Assembly: GCA_028694715.1 (NCBI GenBank) | Contig: JAQVKJ010000109.1 | Span: 1-5,640 of the forward strand | Direction: 5' to 3' | Length of the DNA: 5,640 nucleotides | From: Weeksellaceae bacterium | Lineage (GTDB): Bacteria; Bacteroidota; Bacteroidia; Flavobacteriales; Weeksellaceae | Part shown: piece by piece, positions 1 through 4,739 of the stretch | How the letters are laid out: the number at the start of each line of letters is the position of its first letter | Numbering within the stretch: the first letter of the stretch is position 1 | Program-made: the position numbers and the translations under genes | Notes under the pieces: generated by a model | Told to the model about the DNA's origin: nothing | What the model saw: the letters and a program-made list of their open reading frames with translations, nothing else | Database searches by the model: none

Positions 1-557
1 AAAGCGGCCCTGCTCAATGGTTCGTATTCATCTTTTTCACCGATTTCCACCAATTTGTCACTGGTAATTTTTCGGTGTGAATAATGGGCGAGATTTCCAG
101 TTTTCACACAAATTGCGTGTACTTTGGTCACATATTCTGCGGTAGCCATCAGCTGGGGCATGGAGCCGAAGGGCCTTCCTTTGAAATCCATGTCAAGTCC
201 GGCGATGATTACTCTTTTTCCTAAATTGGCGAGTTTATTGGCGACTTCTATGATTCCTTCGTCAAAAAACTGAGCTTCATCTATGCCCACAACTTGGCAA
301 TCGGCTGCCAGAATCAGAATATTGTACGCCGATTCAACCGCTGTGGCTTCAATTGAATTCTTGTTGTGCGAAACGACCTCTTGCTCATCATAACGGTTAT
401 CGACAGCCGGTTTGAAGATTTCGACTTTTTGCTTTGCGAATTCTGCCCGTTTGATTCTGCGGATGAGTTCTTCTGTTTTTCCTGAAAACATTGAGCCGCA
501 GATGACTTCAATCCAACCGCTCGATTTTGAATGATTTATGGTGTTCTCCAGAAACAT
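1..557 (-). CDS. tdk: Thymidine kinase (TK1 family), 3' end cut by window edge
   Basis: Cytosolic enzyme of the pyrimidine salvage pathway; it transfers the gamma-phosphate of ATP to thymidine, giving dTMP. I translated this frame by hand from the ATG at 557-555; 185 complete codons are visible and the stop lies beyond base 1. Seen: a P-loop GSMFSGKT at residues 21-28, the Walker B/catalytic segment GIDEAQFF at 91-98 (the Glu of DEAQ is the family's general base), and GLDMDF...RPFG at 120-131. The usual family length is about 190-200, so only a few residues are missing. Odd point: the zinc-binding cysteines of typical TK1 enzymes are mostly absent. The first CxxC reads C150-V-K-T, and the second pair is replaced by a Ser-Arg-Ala-Ala stretch at 182-185. 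The start is supported by a promoter box ending 6 nt upstream. ribH lies 91 nt upstream on the same strand. Confidence 0.95.
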   Translation of the reverse strand, partial: MFLENTINHSKSSGWIEVICGSMFSGKTEELIRRIKRAEFAKQKVEIFKPAVDNRYDEQEVVSHNKNSIEATAVESAYNILILAADCQVVGIDEAQFFDEGIIEVANKLANLGKRVIIAGLDMDFKGRPFGSMPQLMATAEYVTKVHAICVKTGNLAHYSHRKITSDKLVEIGEKDEYEPLSRAA

Positions 558-563
558 AGTAAG

Positions 564-596
564 CAAAGTTAGAAAAATTGAAGATAGATTTGCCAA
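564..596 (-). promoter_or_regulatory. Bacteroidetes-type promoter for tdk
   Basis: On the minus strand TAACTTTG (571-564) matches the TAnnTTTG -7 element known for Bacteroidetes sigma factors, and a TTG (596-594) sits 22 nt upstream as a possible -33 element, within the 17-23 nt spacing I recall for this group. Only 6 nt separate the box from the tdk ATG, so the transcript would begin at or just before the start codon. The -7 match is seen directly; promoter activity is inferred. Confidence 0.6.
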
Positions 597-631
597 TCAG
601 GTGATATTTTGGCGAGAATTATTCTTCAATT
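576..631 (-). terminator. Possible two-stem hairpin between ribH and tdk (weak terminator or leader structure)
   Basis: On the minus strand AATTGAAGA (631-623) can pair with TCTTCAATT (584-576), a perfect 9-bp inverted repeat. Nested inside it GCCAA (613-609) can pair with TTGGC (596-592). The outer stem is followed by TTTCT (575-571). It lies 17 nt after the ribH stop, so it could end the TPR-ribH transcript. The outer stem is AT-rich, the internal loops are large (9 and 7 nt) and the T-run is short, so it would be a poor intrinsic terminator. It also overlaps the tdk promoter. Confidence 0.3.
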
Positions 632-648
632 ACAATAGGGGCTTTGAA

Positions 649-1134
649 TCAGTGGTTCCCGAAATTGGCCATTTGTACTGCTGCCACTGCTGCTTCTACG
701 CCTTTGTTTCCGTATTTTCCACCTGAACGGTCCAAGGCCTGTTGTTCATTGTCGTCGGTTAATACGCAAAAAATAACCGGTGTATTGTACTTTATATTCA
801 AGTCTTTGATGCCTTCTGTAACGCCTTGGCAGATATAATCAAAGTGTGCAGTTTCTCCTCTGATAACGCTTCCGATAACGATAACAGCATTAAAGATTTC
901 ACCTTTGCACAGTTGATTTGCACCGTGGATCAGTTCGAAGCTTCCTGGTACATCAAAACAGTTGATTCTGTCAGGTCTTGCGCCGAGTTCAAGCAGTGTG
1001 TCCACAGCGCCTTTCAGCAGATTGTGTGTGATATGCGAATTCCATTGTGAAACGACAATGCCGAAACGAAAAGTTCCGGCATCGGGTAAATTATGCTTGT
1101 CGAAATGTGACAGATTTTTATCTTTAGTTGACAC
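649..1134 (-). CDS. ribH: 6,7-dimethyl-8-ribityllumazine synthase (riboflavin synthase beta chain)
   Basis: Condenses 5-amino-6-ribitylaminouracil with 3,4-dihydroxy-2-butanone 4-phosphate to give lumazine, the penultimate step of riboflavin synthesis; the family forms pentamers or 60-mer capsids in the cytosol. The product is 161 aa, normal length. Seen: substrate-pocket segment GIVVSQWNSHIT (25-36), DVPGSFELI (61-69), the signature GSVIRGETAHFDY (88-100) containing the expected catalytic His97, and the C-terminal block VLTDDNEQQALDR (124-136) followed by GNKGVEAA (142-149). The start is GTG at 1134: an in-frame TAA lies only 12 nt above it and no ATG occurs before the conserved core. The GTG lies inside the last codons of the TPR gene (11-nt overlap), which implies co-transcription and probably translational coupling. 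With that overlap there is no room for an FMN riboswitch directly in front of ribH. Confidence 0.96.
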   Translation of the reverse strand: MSTKDKNLSHFDKHNLPDAGTFRFGIVVSQWNSHITHNLLKGAVDTLLELGARPDRINCFDVPGSFELIHGANQLCKGEIFNAVIVIGSVIRGETAHFDYICQGVTEGIKDLNIKYNTPVIFCVLTDDNEQQALDRSGGKYGNKGVEAAVAAVQMANFGNH

Positions 1135-1828
1135 CTGTTGCGTATTTTAGTCTCTCAATATATTTGGCGACTTCTCCATTGCCTGCATTCGGATATTTTT
1201 GTTCCAGAATCTGGAAATAGTTGAGTGCTTCTTCGTTGTTTCCTAGTTCTATGGCGATTTTTCCTGCTTTGGTGTAGTACATGGTTTTGAGCACTTCTAT
1301 GTCGGTTTCTTCGGCTGCTTTCACATAGTAAGGAATTGCTTGTTCAGATTTGTCCGAGTCAGTCAGTGCGTTGCCAATCATGCCGTATTTCTGTGCTGTC
1401 AGTATTTTGTCGTCTGTACTGAATTTTTCGAGTGAGCTTACCGCTGATGCGTAATCACCGAGTTTGTAATATGCGATACCGGCTTTGTAGAGTGCTAGAT
1501 TTGCTCCTTTTGTGCCGCTGTATTCTTTGATGATTTGCTCATAGCCCAAAAAGTTTCCGGGCATGCCTTTGAGTGCCAAATTCATTGAGTCTTGTTTGAA
1601 ATAATCGTCGGCTTGCACCATTTCTTTGAGTGCTTTTTCTGATTTGGGTTCCACAACCGTTTTCAGATAAACAAAATATCCGATGGCAGCCAGTGCCACA
1701 ACCCCAAGGATAGAGATGATAACTTTTGAATGCTGTTCAAAGAAATTCTCTGCTTTGTACGCAGTTTCGTTGAGGTTGTCGAGAACCTTCTCGGCTGCAT
1801 ATTTTTTCTTTTTAGTACTCTTAGCCAT
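1124..1828 (-). CDS. Membrane-anchored tetratricopeptide repeat protein (YfgM-like layout)
   Basis: Protein of 234 aa. Seen in order: a very basic N-terminus (residues 4-9, STKKKK), an amphipathic stretch, one strong transmembrane segment at about 36-55 (VIISILGVVALAAIGYFVYL), then a soluble helical domain with TPR-like pairs at about 109-136, 143-172 and 183-214 (each with the A-x-x-Y/A-G-x-A-Y pattern; e.g. KAGIAYYKLGDYASAV at 115-130). Positive charges before the membrane segment suggest an N-in topology with the repeats in the periplasm. The layout resembles the TPR_21/YfgM class, which in Proteobacteria is tied to the Sec translocon and periplasmic chaperones; this role is only an analogy here. 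A TPR protein upstream of ribH is an arrangement I recall from other Bacteroidetes, and nothing in it suggests a riboflavin enzyme. The ATG at 1828 is followed by AKSTKKKK and preceded by a good promoter. Confidence 0.9.
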   Translation of the reverse strand: MAKSTKKKKYAAEKVLDNLNETAYKAENFFEQHSKVIISILGVVALAAIGYFVYLKTVVEPKSEKALKEMVQADDYFKQDSMNLALKGMPGNFLGYEQIIKEYSGTKGANLALYKAGIAYYKLGDYASAVSSLEKFSTDDKILTAQKYGMIGNALTDSDKSEQAIPYYVKAAEETDIEVLKTMYYTKAGKIAIELGNNEEALNYFQILEQKYPNAGNGEVAKYIERLKYATGVN

Positions 1829-1849
1829 TTTGATTTTATTTCAAGTGTG

Positions 1850-1880
1850 CAAAAGTAAGCTTTTTTGATATTTACCCCAA
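1850..1880 (-). promoter_or_regulatory. Bacteroidetes-type promoter for the TPR-ribH operon
   Basis: On the minus strand TACTTTTG (1857-1850) fits the TAnnTTTG -7 consensus, and a TTG (1880-1878) lies 20 nt upstream, inside the accepted spacing for the -33 element. The box ends 21 nt before the ATG at 1828, leaving a short leader. It sits directly downstream of the terminator of the preceding operon, which supports it as the start of a new transcription unit. Confidence 0.65.
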
Positions 1881-1890
1881 AAATAAATTG

Positions 1891-1931
1891 AAAATTAAAA
1901 ACCCCCAATTTATTTGCCTATAAATTGGGGG
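1891..1931 (-). terminator. Strong Rho-independent terminator of the mlaE-mlaF-barrel operon
   Basis: A perfect 12-bp inverted repeat: CCCCCAATTTAT and ATAAATTGGGGG (1902-1913 and 1920-1931 on the plus strand) around a 6-nt loop (1914-1919). On the minus strand the stem ends in GGGGG followed at once by TTTTTAATTTT (1901-1891), the classical T-tract. It starts 22 nt after the stop codon of the beta-barrel gene. On the plus strand the flank is GATATTATTT, so it reads best as a minus-strand terminator. Confidence 0.9.
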
Positions 1932-1952
1932 ATATTATTTCAAAACGATGGA

Positions 1953-2549
1953 TTAGAAGAAGTAACCGACTGAGAAATTCAGCATATTGACTCTGTTTTC
2001 TGTTTGGAATTCCATTTCTGATGCTTCCTGAAGGAACTTGGAGGTGGTTTTCCCTAGTCCGAATTCATAGCGCAAATCGAGGTTTAATTTTTTGATGTTC
2101 AAGCCTGTCCCGATTTGCCAACCCAAGCTCAGGTCGTCTTTGTCCTTTGATTTGAGTGAGTCGTATCCTTTGAGTTTGTCTTTCATATTGATTGAGACTA
2201 CCGGGCCTGTTTGTAATTGTACCAGTCCGAGAGCAAAGGTTTTACCTACATTGATGGGGATGTCCAAACGGGTTTTCTGGAGTTCACCGTCGCTGTCATC
2301 GAATTCATATTTGAATGAGGTATAGAGCAACTCCGGTTGTACATAAAATCCGGCAGCTTTGATTCTCATCATGGCACCGCCTTGGAAGCCCATCGAACCT
2401 TTTCCTTTTTCATTGTATGTGTCTGAAAGTGTTTTAACGACACCTTTGTCGGTATTGTACACCAGTCCGGCTTTCAGCCCGAAATCAATGGATTGTGAAA
2501 ATGCGGACATGGAAATGATTCCAAAACCGATTAAAAATAACTTTTTCAT
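1953..2549 (-). CDS. Small outer-membrane beta-barrel protein (PorT-like, OMP_b-brl_2 type)
   Basis: Protein of 198 aa from the ATG at 2549. Seen: a signal peptide (MKKLFLIGFGIISMSAFS, likely cleaved after residue 18 before Gln-Ser), then alternating beta-strand patterns: IDFGLKAGLVYN (21-32), GFYVQPELLYTSFKYEF (67-83), RLDIPINVGKTF (94-105), LQTGPVVSI (112-120), LSLGWQIGTGLNI (140-152), LNLDLRYEFGLG (155-166) and a terminal LNFSVGYFF ending in Phe, the usual C-terminal signal of barrel proteins. The YVQPELLY and LDIPINV motifs are typical of the Bacteroidetes PorT/porin-like family. Cargo or partner cannot be read from the sequence. An in-frame TTG at 2558 would add three residues but overlaps the mlaF stop, so I prefer the ATG. 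It follows mlaF by 5 nt and is closed by a strong terminator, so it is the last gene of that operon. Confidence 0.88.
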   Translation of the reverse strand: MKKLFLIGFGIISMSAFSQSIDFGLKAGLVYNTDKGVVKTLSDTYNEKGKGSMGFQGGAMMRIKAAGFYVQPELLYTSFKYEFDDSDGELQKTRLDIPINVGKTFALGLVQLQTGPVVSINMKDKLKGYDSLKSKDKDDLSLGWQIGTGLNIKKLNLDLRYEFGLGKTTSKFLQEASEMEFQTENRVNMLNFSVGYFF

Positions 2550-2554
2550 AAACT

Positions 2555-3343
2555 TCAATTTTTATTTGATGAATTTTGTTTTTCTTTTAGTAATACTTCG
2601 CGCAATTTAGTAAAGAGCTTGGACGAATAGACAAAATCAATCACGGCATCATTGTCTGCGGTGAGGATTTGGTTTTTGTCTCCGGCCCATTCTTTATAAC
2701 CATTTTTAAGAAAAATTATTGTTTCTCCGATTTCCATCACCGAGTTCATGTCGTGGGTATTGATGATGGTGGTTGTGTTGTATTCCACGGTGAGTTCATG
2801 CAGCAATTTATCAATGACCATTGCAGTTTGTGGGTCAAGCCCCGAGTTGGGTTCGTCTGCAAAAAGATATTTGGGGTTATTGACGATGGCCCTGGCAATG
2901 GCTACTCTTTTCTGCATTCCTCCTGAGATTTCAGACGGATATTTGTTAAAGGATTCGGTTGTGAGGTTGACTCTTTCCAATACTTGTTCAGCTCGCATGT
3001 TCATTTCTTTTGCTGAATGATTTGAAAACATTTCGAGTGGAAAGCGAACATTTTCCCTGACTGTCATCGAATCAAACAAGGCACTTCCCTGAAAAACCGT
3101 GCCAATCTCGCTCCTGAGTTTTTGTCGTTCTTCGTAGGTGAAATTAGAGGTGTCTTTTCCGTTGAATAGAATTTGGCCGGAACTTGGTACAATCAGCCCG
3201 CTCATGCATTTCAGAAAAACTGTTTTTCCCGAACCGGATTGACCGATAATCAAGTTGGTCTTACCGGCTTCAAATACAGTGTCAATACCTTTCAGCACTT
3301 CTTTGTCTTCAAAAGACTTGCGCAAATTTTTCACTTCTATCAT
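2555..3343 (-). CDS. mlaF: ABC transporter ATP-binding protein, MlaF type
   Basis: Cytoplasmic ATPase of an MlaFE-type transporter, a family that moves phospholipids between the inner and outer membranes in Gram-negatives. The product is 262 aa. Seen: Walker A GQSGSGKT (34-41), Q-loop Gln85 in GTVFQGSALFD (81-91), ABC signature EISGGMQKR (138-146), Walker B YLFADE (159-164), D-loop SGLD (167-170) and switch His197 in NTHD. The FQGSALFDSMTVRENV stretch is characteristic of the MlaF/Ttg2A group. One small departure is DEPNSGLD, with Asn where Thr is usual. The frame is open up to 3583, but the ATG at 3343 matches the family N-terminus (MIEVKNLRKSF); it shares one base with the mlaE stop (TGATG), so translation is probably coupled. 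The C-terminus (about 240-262) is a charged tail rich in Lys and Asn. Confidence 0.94.
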   Translation of the reverse strand: MIEVKNLRKSFEDKEVLKGIDTVFEAGKTNLIIGQSGSGKTVFLKCMSGLIVPSSGQILFNGKDTSNFTYEERQKLRSEIGTVFQGSALFDSMTVRENVRFPLEMFSNHSAKEMNMRAEQVLERVNLTTESFNKYPSEISGGMQKRVAIARAIVNNPKYLFADEPNSGLDPQTAMVIDKLLHELTVEYNTTTIINTHDMNSVMEIGETIIFLKNGYKEWAGDKNQILTADNDAVIDFVYSSKLFTKLREVLLKEKQNSSNKN

Positions 3344-4092
3344 CAACTGAGAATCGTTTGGGTTAATACCAAGTTCAATATAATTAAAATAACAGAAGTC
3401 CAAACCACAGCCGAAGTACTCGAACGGCCGACTTCCAAGGACCCTCCTTCTACATGATAGCCATAATAAGCAGGTACGGTGGCAATCACAAATGCAAAGC
3501 AAATCGTTTTGATAAAGGTATAAACGAAATGACGATTGGCCATGGGCATTTGTAGTCCGATGATGAAATCTGACTTTGACCACATCTGCGTCGCTTCACC
3601 TATGATGTATCCACCCAGAATTCCCATGCCGATACTAATCATAATCAATATTGGATTGAAAAGAACAGAAGCAATGATTTTGGGCATGACCAAATATGAA
3701 GGGGAATTGACTCCCATCACATCCAGTGCATCGATTTGTTCGGTTACTCGCATGGTACCAATGCTTGAAGCGATATAAGAACCTACTTTGCCCGCCAAGA
3801 TAAGAGAGATGATGGTTGGCGAAAACTCCAGAATCAATACCACTTTGGTAGCATAGGCAATATAATAGTCCGGCACCGGAATGTCGGCTCCCTGAAAATT
3901 CTGAGCCATCTGAATAGCGGTCACAGCACCCATAAAAAGCGAAATGAACGAAACCAGGCCGATGGAACTCATGCCCAAATCCCAGATTTCTCTCATAATC
4001 AATTTGCGGAACATCTTGGTTCCCTGTGGTTTGATAAAGACTTTCTTCAGAAAGATAAAATAAAGACCTATATAGCCTAAAGCTTTTAACAT
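3343..4092 (-). CDS. mlaE: ABC transporter permease, MlaE family
   Basis: Inner-membrane permease partner of the adjacent MlaF ATPase. The product is 249 aa, normal for the family. Seen: an N-terminal interfacial helix (about 5-20), hydrophobic segments at about 42-62, 76-101, 137-164, 191-210 and 228-247, and the long conserved MlaE block from EFSPTIISLILAGKVGS (89-105) to GTMRVTEQIDALDVMGV (112-128), which includes the coupling helix. The C-terminal GGSLEVGRSSTSAVV (216-230) is also typical. The start ATG at 4092 lies 6 nt after a TAATTTTG box; the frame continues upstream to 4185 but that extension would cross the promoter and overlap the divergent gene. First gene of a three-gene operon; no MCE-domain (MlaD) partner is encoded in the window, so substrate and direction of transport are unknown. 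Confidence 0.94.
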   Translation of the reverse strand: MLKALGYIGLYFIFLKKVFIKPQGTKMFRKLIMREIWDLGMSSIGLVSFISLFMGAVTAIQMAQNFQGADIPVPDYYIAYATKVVLILEFSPTIISLILAGKVGSYIASSIGTMRVTEQIDALDVMGVNSPSYLVMPKIIASVLFNPILIMISIGMGILGGYIIGEATQMWSKSDFIIGLQMPMANRHFVYTFIKTICFAFVIATVPAYYGYHVEGGSLEVGRSSTSAVVWTSVILIILNLVLTQTILS

Positions 4093-4098
4093 AGGCTG

Positions 4099-4106
4099 CA
4101 AAATTA
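4099..4106 (-). promoter_or_regulatory. -7 element of the mlaE operon promoter
   Basis: TAATTTTG on the minus strand (4106-4099) is an exact TAnnTTTG match ending 6 nt before the mlaE ATG, the same geometry as at tdk. I see no well-spaced TTG -33 element; the nearest TTG is 31 nt upstream, so the promoter may be weak or depend on another factor. Confidence 0.55.
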
Positions 4107-4130
4107 GACTTTTTTTTCTGATAAAGTTTG

Positions 4131-4138
4131 TATCTTTC
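4131..4138 (+). promoter_or_regulatory. Probable -7 element of the SprT-like/manC promoter
   Basis: TATCTTTC on the plus strand differs from TAnnTTTG only at the last base and ends 4 nt before the ATG at 4143. An overlapping alternative, TAAAGTTTG (4122-4130), has an extra base in the spacer. A T-run at 4110-4117 occupies the -33 region but contains no TTG. Assignment rests on position and resemblance only. Confidence 0.4.
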
Positions 4139-4142
4139 AACG

Positions 4143-4739
4143 ATGAATTTAGAGTTGCTAAAAAAACATCTGCCCGAAGATTCAATCACATATTTGTATG
4201 AATGGCTCAAAGATTCTTCAGTTGTCATCCAACTTAGAGCGAACCGAAAAACCAAATTGGGGGATTATATTTATGAACCCAAAAACCGTTTGCACAAAAT
4301 TAGTATCAATTCCTCATTGAAACCCGAAGCCTTTTTCTTTGTATTGACCCATGAAATTGCGCATTTAATTGCCAGAAAAACTTATTCGCGGAACATCAAA
4401 CCACACGGTAAAGAATGGAAGGCGGTTTTCAGGGATTTGCTGCTTGAAAGTGCAGAAATTTATAATGAAGAAGTCAGACCATTGATACGAAACCATGCTT
4501 ATCGCCCGAAGGCGAGTATGGCGGCCGATGTGGCTTTGAATAAGGCACTGTTTGTAAACGAAGAGCACATCGGAAATCTGCTTGAGGGACTGCCCGAAGG
4601 GCAGCGTTTCAGACTTGGCAAAAGAATTTTTCTGAAAGGGAAACAAAGAAAAATAAGATATATTTGCAGGGAATTGAAAAACAACCGCTCTTATTTGATA
4701 AGCGGGCAGGTAGTTGTGGATGAAATAATTGACGAATGA
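4143..4739 (+). CDS. SprT-like zinc metallopeptidase
   Basis: Protein of 198 aa from the ATG at 4143. Seen: the gluzincin motif HEIAH (70-74) within FVLTHEIAHLIA, and the SprT-type third ligand His88 in PHGKEWK (87-93), so the active site looks complete. SprT/Spartan proteins cleave DNA-bound or other proteins; the substrate of this bacterial branch is not established. The C-terminal part (about 156-198, FRLGKRIFLKG...RYICRELKNNRSYLISG) has the beta-rich shape of the SprT zinc ribbon but only one cysteine (C175), so it probably binds no zinc. There is no signal peptide, so it acts in the cytoplasm. A TTG at 4128 in the same frame would add five residues but lies within the promoter. Its stop overlaps the manC start (ATGA), so the two genes are co-transcribed. 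Confidence 0.87.
   Translation: MNLELLKKHLPEDSITYLYEWLKDSSVVIQLRANRKTKLGDYIYEPKNRLHKISINSSLKPEAFFFVLTHEIAHLIARKTYSRNIKPHGKEWKAVFRDLLLESAEIYNEEVRPLIRNHAYRPKASMAADVALNKALFVNEEHIGNLLEGLPEGQRFRLGKRIFLKGKQRKIRYICRELKNNRSYLISGQVVVDEIIDE

Noticed and set aside
644..1150. Plus-strand open frames opposite ribH.
   Set aside because: They are short antisense shadows of a clearly identified conserved gene, without motifs.
1135..1260. An FMN riboswitch for ribH.
   Set aside because: ribH begins inside the TPR coding region, the bases upstream are coding, and I saw none of the conserved FMN-element arms there or before the TPR gene.
1875..1931. The repeated CAATTTAT and a second GGGG near the TPR promoter, which could form an alternative pairing with the terminator stem.
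   Set aside because: Only about six pairs would form, against a perfect 12-bp stem with a T-tract, so an attenuator switch is not supported; AT-rich sequence easily gives such repeats.
2549..2558. A TTG start three codons upstream for the beta-barrel gene.
   Set aside because: The TTG overlaps the mlaF stop, and the ATG at 2549 gives a normal MKKLF signal-peptide start.
3344..3583. An upstream extension of 80 residues to the MlaF reading frame.
   Set aside because: It lies wholly within mlaE in another frame and has no family similarity; the ATG at 3343 gives the standard MlaF N-terminus.
4093..4185. A 31-residue upstream extension of MlaE.
   Set aside because: It would run through the -7 box and overlap the divergent SprT-like gene; the family N-terminus fits the ATG at 4092.
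3635..4255. A 206-residue open frame on the minus strand across mlaE and the SprT-like gene.
   Set aside because: It is out of frame with mlaE, crosses the divergent promoter gap and is antisense to the SprT-like gene. Its translation is rich in Ser, Tyr, Phe, Cys and His, with no recognisable domain.
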